64,000 bases of DNA from Chrysemys picta bellii (lineage: Eukaryota; Chordata; Testudines; Emydidae), in NCBI RefSeq assembly GCF_011386835.1, contig NC_088797.1, forward strand, positions 38,935,583-38,999,582, written 5' to 3'. Every line of letters begins with the position of its first letter. The stretch's first letter is position 1. This document shows positions 22,634-35,564 of this stretch, piece by piece. Below the pieces are notes generated by a model. The model ran no database searches, was not told where the DNA came from, and was given only the letters and a program-made list of their open reading frames with translations. A program made the position numbers and the translations under genes.

Positions 22634-24779
22634 AAAGAGCAATTCAAGAGCTGGAGGACACTCAGGAAAATTATGGGAAGAACTACAGAATTTGTCTGGA
22701 TATGTAGGTATGCAAACTTACCAGCAAATTGTCAAACCACAACCCTTTTGCTGGTTTTGAATATTTTTCTATGTTCCTGTATATCTATTCAAAGAGCTGC
22801 TTCCACATCTAGTGTCCATTAAAGGTGGTGCTGGTGATTCAGTGGATGGGACTCTTTCCATTGAGTCAGTACTGAACCAAAACCTCAGTATGGGGTTTGG
22901 AGGCATTGTGCTACCAGAGATGCCATCTTTTCACTAAGACATAAAAGAGGCCAGAACATATGTTGGGACAGGTCACAATTTGGGACTTGTTTGATTCCCA
23001 GCTGCTGTAAGATGGCCATCTCTATAGTTGCAATAGCCATGACTACCTTTTCCCATCTGATCTGATGTGGCTGAAACCCTTTCTCTTGGATATAGGATTC
23101 ATTACCATCATCCAAGCCTTTATCTCTCCACAATTTAACTGCTGTATGACTAATGAAACCTAAATGAGGCCTCACTTAAAATCAGCACAGTAAGTGAACC
23201 CAATGCAGAGGGTATCTTGCTGTGATCACATAACACCATTGCTCCAGTATCCAGCTGTCTGTTGGTTTCTAAATGAAGTTTAAGACGTTGGTTCTGTCCT
23301 GCAGAGTTCTGAATGGTTTGCCTACCTCTCTTCATGTGTCATACTTTAAGATCAGCAGGGGTTCATGAGCAAGAAGCCCTAGACATGCAACAGTGGTGGC
23401 TGCTGGTAGGACATTCTTTAAGAGGAGCTCTCAGCTTTGAATTCCCTTCTAAACACCTGTTGTTGCAGCATGCCCTACAGCTCAAAGTAAATCTAATTTG
23501 GCCAGGCATTTGGTGGATTTAGGTGAGGTGCTGATATTTTTTAAACTTCAGTGGTATTAGTGTTTTCCTGTAGCTGAAATATGAATGTTTTGGTCTGGGG
23601 GCCTAGCTTCTTGTTTGCAAAGAGAGGCTGCCTGCTATTTCTATCCTAGTTGAATAGTATTTTTTAATTGTATGTCAAAGGCATGTGGCGCTTCACATAG
23701 CATATAAAATAAAAGAAGCCTATATATGTATGAAACTAAAAATAAATTATATTTTCCCCCTTTTACTAATCTGAATACTTGAATACTTTGGAATTGCAGA
23801 TTTTGTTTAATGTAAGCATCTCGATAATAGTTCCATGGATAGGGGAAAAAAAATTCTGATCATTCACAGTTCTCTCTCAAATTTTGGATTAGCTGAGTCA
23901 TTGTAATTCTAGCAATAACCCACTCCTAGGAGTAAACCGAGGAATTAATTAGCCTGACCCAACTGACTAAAGAGATGAAAACATGCAAGACATCAACAGA
24001 TATTGTACAAACAAAATCTTAGGCTCTTGTATCATCAGTGTCAAGGACACTCAATTATATCACCATAAGGAAAAGTGAAATTATAAACTGCATAATGAAG
24101 GCCTGATTAACAGATGCACATAAGTGTAGCTGAAGTCATAAAAATAGATCTAAATCATTACTCATGGTGCAGTTGTTTCAATGAATTTTGTATTTACACA
24201 TTATATTAGTCCTTATGTTTCATGCTTCTATCCATCCCTAGGGAGAAATCTTTAAAAAGGAAGCTCTTTATTTCCCTTGATACCGCAATGGAGGAGAAAA
24301 GTGTCCACTAAGTGTCAATAGGTTCCTAGAGGTGAACATTTGCAGGGCAGGCACCCTACAGCCACATGTACCACATTCTCAGAATCATTGTCCACAAATA
24401 ATATTTTGTAACTATGCTACAACTCCTATTTGACAGCCAGTTCTGCAACCTTTACCCATATTGTGCAGTACTACAGAATTAGGCCCTAGAATATTGGAAA
24501 AGCATAATTTTAAAATATTTCACTTAGGTGATATTGCCAGACAGATGACAAAGTCTCGCAAGTTTAATTCTTCCCAAAATTGTGGTAAATTTCCTACTCA
24601 TGGTTTCAATTGGCAAAGCCACTGTCCTTCCTTTGCTTTTCTTAATTTAAAGACTGTAAGTATTAGTTTCTGGCAAAGCCATTCGATGCATATTTCTAGT
24701 CTCATAAATGTAGCATGTTCTGTAGATCATCTTATATTGCACTCTTCACACATTTGCTCTGTTTGACAAAGCCATTACG
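22634..24779. other. Gene-free stretch
   Basis: The open frames at 22885-23175 (-) and 24461-24766 (+) show no motif and no family resemblance. Composition is ordinary. The region may contain degraded repeats too old to recognise. Confidence 0.4.
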
Positions 24780-25348
24780 CTTTTGTAACTGCTACAAGAC
24801 TCTCTACTCTGCTCTGGTTAGGCCTCAGCTGGAGTATTGTGTCCAGTTCTGGGCGCCGCATTTTAAAAAAGATGTGGAGAAATTGGAAAGGGTCCAAAGA
24901 AGAGCAACAAGAATGATTAAAGGTCTTGAGAACATGACCTATGAAGGAAGGCTGAAAGAATTGGATTTGTTTAGTTTGGAAAAGAGAAGACTGAGAGGGG
25001 ACATGATAGCAGTTTTCAGGTATCTAAAAGGGTGTCATAAGGAGGAGGGAGAGAACTTGTTCACCTTAGCCTCGAAGGATAGAACCAGAAACAATGGGTT
25101 TAAACTGCAGCAAGGGAGGTCTAGGTTGGACATTAGGAAAAAGTTCCTAACTGTCAGGGTGGTTAAACACTGGAACAAATTGCCTAGGGAGGTTGTGGAA
25201 TCTCCGTCTCTGGAGATATCTAAGAGTAGGTTAGATAAATGTCTATCAGGGATGGTCTAGACAGTATTTGGTCCTGCCATGCGGGCAGGGGACTGGACTC
25301 GATGACCTCTCGAGGTCCCTTCCAGTCCTATAATCTATGAATCTATGA
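24780..25348 (+). mobile_element. CR1 3'-end fragment with RT C-terminus
   Basis: The frame ending at 25260 encodes the last ~160 residues of CR1 ORF2: [56 protein letters not shown] and a tail near [15 protein letters not shown]. These blocks align with YKSMVGPHLEYCVQMWSPHL and the corresponding blocks in the CR1 at 40819-45477, but the sequence differs enough to be another subfamily. The 3' UTR contains GGACTGGACTCGATGACCTC and ends in the short repeats AATCTATGAATCTATGAA typical of CR1 tails. It is 5'-truncated, and the start near 24780 is approximate. Confidence 0.9.
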
Positions 25349-25839
25349 AATTAACCACTTTTAATCCATTAAATAAACAGTTTTTTGACTTAACCAAAAC
25401 CAATAATCTTTTAAAGCAAGATCAGAGAAAAATAAGCAATAAGGAAGATTTTAATTAAGGATTAACACACTTCTGTGATGGTACCATTTTTAATTCTTCT
25501 TAATACAGTAATTTATCAGTAAAAAAATCCATAAAATGAGAATTTCATGGGATCAAGTTGTATGAAAGCCACTAATAATTGCTGATTATGAAATACCACT
25601 GCCTAAATAAGGTAGACCTATTATAGCTCTTCAGCAGACACCATGTTTTTGGTGAGGTTCCTAGCATACTTCTGGGATCTGTAACATTATTAATGAATCC
25701 GATAATAAAGTTGGACAGGCAGAAGCTGATTTTGATCCCACTTACACCAACTGCACAATCAAGCAATTCCAGTGAAGTCAATTTTCTCTTATTTACACTA
25801 ATTTTAGTAAGACCAGAAATAAGACCTAACATTCTACAG

Positions 25840-26240
25840 TGGGGAAAAAAGAAAGATTGCTTACCTTATAGTACTAGAGTATTTTGAAATGTGTGGTTCC
25901 TATGGGTATTCACTGTGGAGCATACGGTGCTCTGCGTGCCCAGGACTGGAAACTCTTCAATAGCAGTGTCTGTACGTCCATGCCTGTCCTTGTGCCTCCT
26001 CATGCTTTTAACCAAGGGGGAAAAGGGCAGCACAGACCAATTGCCTCTCTAGTTCTGATTCTACCGCAAATCACACAATGACCCAAGCAGAGGAGGAGGG
26101 TGGGTCGTGAATCATAGAATCACAGGACTGGAAGGGACCTGGAGAGGTCTTCTAGTCCAGTCCCCTGAATACCCCTAGGGATCACACATCTTGAAGAATT
26201 CCAGTTATTATAAGGTAAGTAACCTTTATTTCTTTTTTGA
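25840..26240. repeat. Inverted repeat with a nested CR1 fragment
   Basis: The left arm AAAAAAGAAAGATTGCTTAC CTTATA (25844-25870) pairs with TATAAGGTAAGTAACC...TTTCTTTTTT (26208-26238) in inverted orientation. Both are followed, on opposite sides, by CTATGGGTATTCACTG. A CR1 3'-end piece (26104-26186) lies between the arms. I recognise this as a dispersed reptile repeat but cannot name it. Confidence 0.5.
26104..26186 (-). mobile_element. CR1 3'-tail fragment
   Basis: AATCATAGAATCACAGGACT followed by GGAAGGGACCTGGAGAGGTC is the reverse complement of a CR1 3' end of the same type as 25265-25348. Only about 80 bp survive. Confidence 0.8.
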
Positions 26241-28224
26241 GTGCTGGTCTCTATGGGTATTCACTGCGGGTGACTTCCAAGCAGTGCTCATTAAGGAGGA
26301 GGGTGTGAGGAAGAATGCTGTACCACAGAGTAGAGGGTCACTGAACCGAAGGAGACCTCTGCAGCTTAAGCTTGGACCAGAGCATAATGCCTGGTGAAAA
26401 TGTGTATGGAGACCCAAATTAGATGCTCTGCATATCTCCTAGAGGGGGAGTCCCTGTAAGAAGGCTACTGATGCTGTTTGGACTCTCATAGAATGGGCCC
26501 TGATAGTTTGAGGAGAAAGAGCTTTCATAAGATCATACGGTAGCAAAGTCTCTCTGAATGATCAAAAACATCAAAGGGTAGAAATTCAATTCTAATGAAG
26601 AGATTCAATTCTAATGTTTCCAAACTAAAGAGGTCCCACTCTCTGAAACAGGTGCCCAGCACTCTAACATATTATAGTCATCTGCTCCAAATGCTTGCCA
26701 ATTTCCCTGCAGGAATTAACTCTAACTGTAACCCAAGGAAAGCAGGATGGAAAAGATCCCCTGGAAGACCTAAAGCATGATGTCAGACACATGTCCCTTA
26801 CTGGCATCCTATCCCATAACACATCAGATTTGGTGCAAGACAAACATAGTTGAGGTGCATAACACATCTGGTGACTTCTACACTGTCCAAGCAACAGCAT
26901 GAGAACCAACCTACCCTACATTTCATCCATTTGTCTTTCAAATCGTGGTCTCTTTGAAACAACAATTGTCTTCTGATGTCTGTGGAAAGCTCTAGCATAT
27001 CGATTGATTCCTTGCTATTGACAAGTTCAGGGGTACTTTGGAAGCAGCTTTCTTGTTGCTCTTCAGTTACTTTTTTGTCCAGCATTGCAGCTGACAGGCT
27101 ATAGATTGAACTGCTCTCAGCACTTCTCTGAGTGAATGAGAGGAAAACTGGAGAGTATATGGTGGATCCTGGCTGAGTTCCCCATCACCTACCATCCTTG
27201 AAAAGAAGTTCCCTACTTTGAATAGAAGCATCTTACAACATACAATGCAAATTTCCTAGACTTATTTACAAGAGTTTGCTGTGTGCTGATCCATTTCTTA
27301 TATGTTAATACTAGCCCCTATGTACGGTCTTAGCAACTGCTTTGCTCTATGGATTTCTCGGTGTTTTTGTAATACAGCAGCATCTCTCGGACAATACATT
27401 GTATTTCCAAGTGAATTTAGAATGAAATATGAAGTTCCCCTTTGGTATTACTGAAATGATACATCATTTTTAAGGCTAACATTAGTTTTAAGTGTCAGCT
27501 ATAATACACAGGGAGTAAAGTGAAATGCAGTATACTTCATCTGTGGTATTTGCTAGGCAAGTAGCTCTCTGTTACATTAGACATGATAAATTCACACAAA
27601 TGGCTCTTTGACAGAACGTTCCCTGTTTTATAACTTCAGGCAGTTTATTTGGTAACTAGTAAATGGCTGGAAAGGAGCAGCACTTTGTTCTGACTTATAC
27701 AGAGTCAAAAAATGTTACTTCCTGCACAAAACCACATGCTTACAAAGCCAGGATTTCCCTAAGTGCCCAGTGCTGTTCCAGGTATGCACTACAAACACCA
27801 ATGCAGAGAATACAAATTCTAAAATAATTATAAGGGGAATCAAAAAATGATAGTGCTCTATGTAAGGCTTGCGGGGAGAAAAGGTCCCGCAAAAGACAGT
27901 TGTGAGAGGTCTATCTTGCCATTTCTCTTTAGGGACTATACTTTCAGACAGACACAGATATAAATGTGTCTACATCAGTTTGGAATGCCACTTGGTTACT
28001 GTGCTAGTGCAGATCTCAAAGATATTTCCAGATATTATATTAGCTGAACAGAATGTTTCTGGAAAAAAATTTTTTTTTTTAATTAAACAATATATATATA
28101 TATATATATAAGAAATTTTACTTACCAAGGATTTTTTTGGAGAAACTTATGAGCAATTTAGAAGAGGGAATAGGCAACCTAACTTTCATTATGCATTACT
28201 ATAGAAAGAAATCCAGCATTGTCC
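26241..28224. other. Gene-free stretch with a TA microsatellite
   Basis: A short (AT)n tract lies at 28090-28110 after a T run. The antisense frame at 26798-27085 (95 codons) has no recognisable motif. A pair of near-identical 18-20-base blocks (GAAATTCAATTCTAATG / GAGATTCAATTCTAATG) sits in tandem at 26581-26618. Confidence 0.45.
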
Positions 28225-28400
28225 GGGGTAAGAGCATGGGACAGAGTCAATAGATCTGGGCTCTATTCCAGACTCCGCCACTGCTGCACTTTGTGACTTT
28301 GGACCTCAGTTCTGCATCCACCAAGTAGGGATATTAATAATTAAGCTTTAAAATTCACCTTGACAGTTCTGACAAAAAAGCACTGTGTAGGTAAAACTGC
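28225..28400 (+). repeat. MIR-like SINE fossil
   Basis: The order of blocks matches a MIR/CORE-SINE: GTAAGAGCATGGGACAGAGT, then CTGGGCTCTATTCCAGACTC, CGCCACTGCTGC, TGTGACTTTGGACCTCAGTT and AGTAGGGATATTAATAATTA. Heavy divergence and short indels show great age. It has no coding potential. Confidence 0.6.
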
Positions 28401-29292
28401 AAAGTATCGTCATTGAAAGTCTAACACTGGCACTGAAAGCACTTCTCTAGTCACACAAGGACTTGATCCATGTTTATACACTGCAGTCAAATGCAAAAAA
28501 CTTTGGTGACAGTGCAAAACAATCTTCTTGTGACTGTTTCAATTTGATGTGTGTTGGAAAGTCAATGGTGCACTGAAATGGCATTGGTGCTGAAAGCTTA
28601 TATGGAAAACTAAGATATTACTGAGGGTATCAGCCATATAGCCAATGCAACTAGAAATGTAGTGTGGTACATGGGCAAACAATTCATGAAGTTGAGACTT
28701 GGGCAGTTAATCTATGCTTGATCTAATGGTCAGTTTTTAATATGTACAATCTTTTTCATGAGGGGATTAAAGATACCAAAACACGTTTGGGTTGTCACTG
28801 TTAGATGAGTCACTTTGAGATTTATGGTAATATATGATCCAACAATAGTGCTGTTTTTATACTATATTTCACGTGCTACCAAGTAGACCAGGCAAACACA
28901 TAACACTGTTTTGTATTATCTTAAGGCAGCATTTCCCAAAGTGTAGCATGTCTCCCGCAGTGGGGTTGTGCAAGACTATCTGGAAGTGTGAAGCATTGAC
29001 CCACCACTGAGTTGGTCTACAGAGTCTTATATTTCATTTAAAAAGACAGCGTTAATCTCTAATTTATAGGCATGAAAAAACCTGCAAAACACAGACTGTG
29101 GAAGATGAAGAATGTCTGCCTGAGTTTGCAGAGAGCCTGAAGCAATGATTCTCAAATGTGAACTTCCCCATTCATTTTAATGGGTGCTTACTCAGATTCC
29201 AGTGGTGATACTTTTATTGACAACATTGTTAACTATTTAATTGTTCAAAGCATGCAAGAAAGAAAAGTAATATCCTATTGTGAAGATATACA
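28401..29292. other. Gene-free stretch
   Basis: CAGCATTTCCCAAAGTG at 28926 resembles a hAT terminus, but no matching right end or target duplication was found. Nothing else is recognised. Confidence 0.4.
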
Positions 29293-29572
29293 TACAGTGT
29301 CATGGATTAAATTTTACAGTATCTGTGCTATACCCCTGTCTTTAGATAGTCTCCTGGCAGTACTCCTTTAGTGTTCCACACCCACACAGGGTCGCACTCT
29401 TCCCCAGTGATAGGCCATGAGCCCTCAACACTTCCATGACTGAGCCTCTGGGCTCTAGCACTCTTGTATCCCACACTGAGCTCTGCCCAGCAAGGCCTGA
29501 GGTGGACACCTCTTCAGAGACTTTTACCTCCTTTGGGGATCAGCACTCTCAGCACGTATTTGCAGCGACACC

Positions 29573-29695
29573 TAGGGTGACCAGAGAGAAAGTGTGAAAA
29601 ATTGGGACGGGGTGGGGGGGTAATAGGAGCCAATATAAAAAAAAAAGCCCAATATCAGGAATGTTCCTATAAAATCAGGACATCTGGTCACCCTA
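29573..29695. mobile_element. hAT-type miniature element, 123 bp
   Basis: The termini TAGGGTGACCAGA and TCTGGTCACCCTA are perfect 13-bp inverted repeats. Flanks GCGACACC and GCAACACC form an 8-bp target duplication with one mismatch. It contains G- and A-runs and no frame. It is nested in the LTR at 29298-30431. Confidence 0.82.
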
Positions 29696-30006
29696 GCAAC
29701 ACCAGACAGCCATTTCAGAAGAGTAGGGTTTATTAATCAATTGGAATATAGCTTTGGAAAGTCCTTAATCTGCTTTTCTATGCTAACTTAAGACAGAGTT
29801 CAGATGGGCCATAGTCAGCCCTCTCCCCCTCCCTCCCAGCAAGCTAGTGTAGGATCCAGTTGACTCTGCCTCTCTCTGTCTTTGTCTGTGTGTCCCAGGA
29901 GAGTGTTTCTGCGTCTGCTCTTCTTAACACAGACACCTGACACTTCTTGTCTTTGTTCTCTGGAGACAGCCCCAAGCTGTGTTCACATGTCCAGCTGCCT
30001 CTATAG

Positions 30007-30229
30007 CAGGGGTTCTCAAACCTGGGGTTGGGACCCCTCAGGGGGTCACAAGGTTATTACATGGAGGGGTCATGAGGTGTCAACCTCCACCCCAAATCCT
30101 GCTTTGCCTCCAGCATTTATAATGGTGTTAAATATATAAATAAAGTGTTTTTAATTGATAAGGGGGGGGTCACACTCAGAGGCTTGCTATGTGAAAGGGG
30201 TCAGCAGTAAAAAAGTTTGAGAGCCACTG
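30007..30229. mobile_element. hAT miniature element with perfect 8-bp TSD
   Basis: The termini are CAGGGGTTCTCAAACCTGGG and TTTGAGAGCCACTG (inverted CAG-G/T-GG/CTCTCAAA). The duplication CTCTATAG is exact on both sides (29999-30006, 30230-30237). The interior repeats GGGGTCACA-type blocks and has no frame. It is nested in the LTR at 29298-30431. Confidence 0.9.
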
Positions 30230-30436
30230 CTCTATAGCTATGTGTTAATCATTGGTCATCGTGGTTTCCATTGTCTCTACAGAGTCTTCCATTTCAGTGG
30301 GTTGATTCCTGCTCAGGCAGTTTTAATGGGCTATATGTCTCAAATACCTTACCTGATCTCCCATGACCTAGGGAGACAATCAATTCTTTCCCCAAGTAAG
30401 TAGGAATGCCAAAGGGATAGGGACAGAATCATACAG

Positions 30437-31740
30437 ATAGTTCATAAAAATATGACAGACGATTCCCACGTTTGTCACATATCGGTTGGTCTTTATCCAT
30501 GTTGTTACACACAGCAGGGTTGGAAGTTTCCAGAGTTTGGGAAGTATTATATTGCATTAACTCTAAATTTTCAGTTACGTCTCTTGCATACTTTTAGGTC
30601 TGCAGTGATGCGTCACTCAGCAATGGTTGTGTTATAGTTAAGGTAGACAGTGTCTACAGTTCTTAACAAAATAACATTGAATTTTATTCATAACAAACCA
30701 GTTGTCCTAGCAAATTAATTAATACTACTCAGTGTTGAGGAATACCCATTCAAATTCTAAATGGCCAATTAGTTCAGCTTTGTTCAGGTCCTTGTTTGTT
30801 TCCTATTCAGAGATTTGCATTAAAGACTTTTAGTTGATATAAAAAAAACCCATAAATTTTCCAAATATTTGTAAGTATTCACTATTTACCATTCTTGTGT
30901 TTTAAAAAAAGTTTTAATCAAGATGAAAAACAGAAAACATCTGACTTAAGTAACAGATCATACACCACGAATCTCAACTAGCTGAAATAAATATTTTATA
31001 AACAACCCAGAAGGTGACATTTCTTTGCATGAACTGTTCAAAGAAGTATGTACAACAAATAAATGAAAACATATCAAAATATGATCACAAACAATTCAGG
31101 AGTAGGAAAAAAGGGGCTAATTTAGCAGTGAATAGTGGAACTAGCTTTAATTCTGATCCTTTAACATGGCCTTATTCTCTTGGGGCCAGTCAAACTATCT
31201 GCATCTTTATTTGTCAGATCCATATCTAATTTATCTTTAAAAAAAATAACAAAAAAAACTTTCAACAAGAACTATCTGGGTTGCCTAGCAACATGTTGAC
31301 AGTGTATTCAAAAGCAAGTAATTCCCAAATTGATAAACAGGAATACCAGTTACAATAGGGAGAGGAAATTAGAAGGATAAAAAGGTTCTTTTGATTTAAT
31401 TTTAAGAAATGCAAATGAATGAAGGTAACTCAAGAATATATGCACCAGATTATGCAACATGAAGGAATTTTAACTGATTTTCAATCATTGGTTTCTCCAA
31501 TACATTTGGCTTCAAATTAAAAAGTGACTTGTAAGCAAGGGATTGGTTTTGATTTTAACCAACTGAAAAAATTAAAACCCCCTGGATTTTATTATGAGCT
31601 TCATTCAGCTGGGACCAGCTCATGGCTGATTTATACAAAACTATCATTGACGTCAATGGAATTGCTAAATGAAACTATCTGAATTTGTCAAAGGCGTTTT
31701 TGCACCTAAAAATGCATGAACAATTTAAGTGGGGGGAGGG
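30437..31740. other. Gene-free stretch
   Basis: AT-rich DNA with chance frames of 61-71 codons. A fragment with ATTGACGTCAATGGAATT near 31647 is one of several such motifs in the window. Nothing else is recognised. Confidence 0.45.
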
Positions 31741-31748
31741 AATTCCTT

Positions 31749-32550
31749 TAGGGTTACCATATTTAAAAAATAAAAAAGAGGACACTCCACGGCCCTAGCC
31801 CCGCCCCTTCCCCACCCGGCCCCGCCCCTTTCCCACCCCCAGCCCCGCCCCAACTCCACCCTTTCCCACCCCTTCCCCAAAGTCCCCACCCTAACTCCCC
31901 CTCCTCCCTCCCAGCCACGCGAAAAGGGCTGCCCGAGCGCTACCGGCTTTACGGTTTGCCGGGCAGCCTCCAGACCCTGCGCACCCGGCCGGCGCTTCCC
32001 CAGCGCAGTTGGAGCCCGGGAGGGGAAGCGCCCAGCCGGGGGCGCAGGGTCTGGAGGCTGCCCAGCAAACCATGAAGCCGGTAGCACTCGGGCTTCGGGC
32101 AGCCCCTATGCCTCTGGACCCTGCGCCCCCGGCCGGGCACTTCTCCTCCCCGGCTCCAGCTGCTCTGCTCCTCCCCAGACTCAGACTTCGACTCTGTTTA
32201 AGAGCCAAGCTACCCGAGCCAGCGCTACCGGCTTCGGGTAGGCCCCGTGCCTCCGGACCCCAGCCACCGGCTGGGCACTTCTCCTCCCCGGCTCCAGCTG
32301 CTCTGCTCCGGCGGCGCAGGGTCCAGAGGCACGGGGGCTGCCCGAAGCCGGTAGTGATGGCTCGGGCAGCTTGGCTCTTAAACAGAGCCGAAGTCTGAGT
32401 CCGGGGAGAAGCAGAGCAGCCGCGGGAGAGGAAGTGCCCGGCCGGTATTTTTCCCGGACATGTTCAGCTTTTTGGCAATTCCCCCCAGACGGGAGTTTGA
32501 TTGCCGAAAAGCCGGACATGTCCGGGAAAAAACGGATGTATGCTAACCCT
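31749..32550. mobile_element. GC-rich hAT miniature element, 802 bp
   Basis: The termini TAGGGTTACCATA and TATGCTAACCCT are flanked by a perfect 8-bp duplication AATTCCTT (31741-31748 and 32551-32558). The interior is very GC-rich and contrasts sharply with the AT-rich flanks. It contains two large hairpins: 31956-32069 (arms GGCAGCCTCCAGACCCTGCG and its complement) and about 32190-32395 (arms CTCTGTTTAAGAGCCAAGCT and its near complement). The open frames here (up to 137 codons, both strands) follow GC content and are not genes. Confidence 0.88.
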
Positions 32551-32558
32551 AATTCCTT

Positions 32559-35500
32559 CAAAGTTGAAGAACTAGTGGCATATGTTGGCAACAAAAGGTT
32601 TCATTTCTAATTATGCCTTTAGGCTTAAAAACATATTTTAAACTGTGTAGCACTATTTCCTTTTTCAAATTTAACTAGAGTTGATGTGAAATCACAGCGT
32701 GCAAGCAATTGTTTCCTTTGCAAGTGAATGAAATAGGACTAGCACTCTTACTATAAACTATGAATGATTGTGTCCAAAGATCATCTTAACACTGTAATTC
32801 TCCTGTTCAAATATTAATGCTTGTTTAATTGATTCCAGTACAAAATACCTGAACTATAGGATAAATAGTTAACTCAATAATATAAGTTTTCCAGTTATCC
32901 AAGTTGAAAATTAAGATATCCTGAGACCCCCTAAATGCTTTAGTACCTGGAGTTTGTGAGGGAAAGAAATATTTTTGTTAAAAATACTACTACATAGCTT
33001 AAAATAGGTTGTTTTAATATTTCTGCTGAGATCTATAGTAAATGATACAGTAGCTTAAGAAATGGCTAGAAAGGCAGTGATGCAAACAGAATAGTCCAGG
33101 ATTATATTAGTCAGTGAAAGCAGAAAGGATATAATTGTGTTCCTCTAAAGCTTTCTTTTGTAAGCTCCAATAGTTAAATACAGGGAAATGCTACATTATT
33201 TAATATCTGGCTTACAAATGTTGTGCTTACAAAAAGACTTCAAGTCCACTGATTTCTCTGATGCCTTAGTGACCTGAAGTTATTGAAGTTGTTATAGATT
33301 TAACCCCCAATGTGCAAATTATTAAAACATGTATGTGCATAGCTGTGTGCACACAGGAATGGTCCCAATGACTTAAAGATTGAGGTTTTAGGGCCTGCTT
33401 CTGTTCCCACTGAAGTTTATGGGAGTAGGATCAAACCCTACAAAAGAAATATTTTGTGTAGACAGAATATATTGTGACAGATTCACTATGCAGGATCTAA
33501 AATTTTGTTCAGTTTGTATAGGCTATTTTGAAAGACATTTAAGTGAAACTTCAGGACTGACTGAGGGTTTACAGAACCACAAAAGACAGGGAAAGTTACT
33601 CATTTTTAAAAATGAGGCCCAAATATCTTTGTGGATCTGGGAATGTATTGCCTACACAATGAAAGGAAATTTCTCTCTTCTCATACTCTTGGCTGTTACC
33701 AAGCTGGGCCAATCCCTGCTCCAAAATACACATGCATCAGAAAGCTCGTAAGAAACAGCTAGTTACAAAAATTAACATTTTAAAGCTACTTGTTTAACTC
33801 TAACGTCATTACCAGAAATGGAATAATTTCTGTTGAAACATAAAAAAACCTGGAGGAAAGGAGCAAGCAAGGAAAACTTCAGTCCAAAAGAATTAAATTT
33901 GAAAAGTTATAAACAACTGAAAACAAGAACTTATAATAGAAAGTGTCTAGCAACCGTAACTACTGGCATTATCACCAGCACTGCCTAGAATGTGCATTAT
34001 GAGGAATCTGGATTTTTTTAAATTGAATCAAAACTGTATAAGTTCATGCCATGAAAATACTTCTCGTTATTGCATGGCACAGGTACTCATTCTTGACTTG
34101 GCAGTCAGTGGGAATAAGTGACAGCACACCTTAGGACACTTCAAGTGAACAACTAGTTAAACTTTCCCTTCATTTGGAATACCTGTTGAGGAGTGGTAGC
34201 GAAACCGATGAATACCTGTACCAGTTTAAGTAGAACACCCAGGAACTGAGTATAGCATAACAGGAGGTCAAAGAAAGCCAATTCTTGTGTAGTATTATAC
34301 ATAGTTCCTGTGTTGAGAATAGAAAGAATTGCACTTTAAGTCATGAAGGAATGACTGCTTCCCAAGAGCAAGTTAAAGAAATTTAAGATGGCTCTTTAGT
34401 TTAATAGAAGTGGATGTGGTATTCATTTATTATTCATGTAACTGATGTATATGTTTGTAATCCTTCACTCTTTCAGAGTCCTTGTCATTGGGCTGAGTGT
34501 CTCGGGCAGCCTTGCCAAAAATGACTCATAAGACCAGTTTAATTTAGAGCAGAGACTAAAACAAAGGATTAACGAAAGCAATACAATAATGGGGCCTTGC
34601 AACGACTCTATCTTGGACACAAATGTAAATTAGGACCTCCACTCCTGAGGCTATCCCTTTCCTTTGGCCAATCTGCTTAAGCATTTGCACAAGTGGGGTC
34701 TTAGACTAGATTCAGGATTACAAACTAGTTGCCATAATACACTGGGTCAAACTGTTTTAGGAAATTCTAAGAAAATAGTAGTGATATTTCATAGATTAAT
34801 ATCCAAGTGACTTAGGTCCAATAGATGTTGTTTGAGAAAAGAAAAACCATTTTGGCTATGAGAATAAATTGGTAGGTGGTGTGAATATGACTGGCAAACA
34901 GTCACACTATGGCATGAATCATTATTAGCATAAATGTAAGAGCAGAGACCGAGCTATACCGAATAAAATCTCATTCTTGTCTAATACACAATGCATTTCT
35001 ACTCTAAAATGTCACTATATAAGAATGGCACTTCCTTACTCAACTGGTCCTATATAACAGCTTTAGAGATGGATCTTAAAAGGTGTTTAGAATTTTCAAA
35101 AGCATTCAGGTGCCTAATTGCTACTGAGTTAAAATCAGTGGGAGACAACAGACATGGAGCTCCTCAAACCCAGTCACTTTTTAGAGTACAACCACATGTA
35201 GGGTAACTCTGCTTGAACATATAATAGCCCCCTTAGATAGGGCTATGAATAACCTCAGGGTTTCCCTGCACTTAGCATAGGAAGTTGATTGTGGGATCTC
35301 AGATACTGTGTGTGGTAACTGCTGATACTTGTGGACATTTTCACTATGACCCTTGGGAGAATCACCTAGACTCCTCATATGCTTAAAGTATGCACTTAAG
35401 CATTTTGCTGGATCAAGTCCATACTGTTCAGCACCTTGTAGAATTGAGCCTTAAATAACATATTGAAAAGTCAGGTCATATTAATAACTTATGTTAAACA

Positions 35501-35564
35501 ATGCTAGATCACTGCAGGAAATTTTACATAATAAACCAGAAATGTCCTGTAAACATACACACTA
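32559..35564. other. Gene-free stretch
   Basis: No convincing feature across 3 kb. A decayed copy of the GGGCCTGCTTCTGTTCCCAC ... AGTTTATGGGAG repeat lies at 33391-33430. The 110-codon frame at 33419-33751 has no motif. Confidence 0.45.

Larger units (their letters stand above)
29298..30431 (-). mobile_element. Solo LTR carrying two nested elements
   Basis: The ends are TG (29298) and CA (30431), with the pentamer TACAG on both sides (29293-29297 and 30432-30436). A GTTTATTAATC block (AATAAAC on -) near 29728 suggests the LTR reads on the - strand. Without the two nested insertions and their duplications the LTR is about 770 bp. There is no internal coding region. Boundaries depend on the TSD match and are less certain than for the LTR at 21859. 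Confidence 0.55.

Noticed and set aside
26798..27085. Possible host exon on the - strand (95 codons)
   Set aside because: Some of the translation looks natural, but there is no recognised domain, splice context or neighbour support.
28926..29160. hAT element starting CAGCATTTCCCAAAGTG
   Set aside because: No right end in inverted orientation and no target duplication was found. It could be a decayed fragment.
31725..32610. Overlapping frames of 100-137 codons on both strands
   Set aside because: They lie within a GC-rich miniature element with few stop codons by composition. The translations are low complexity and have no domain.
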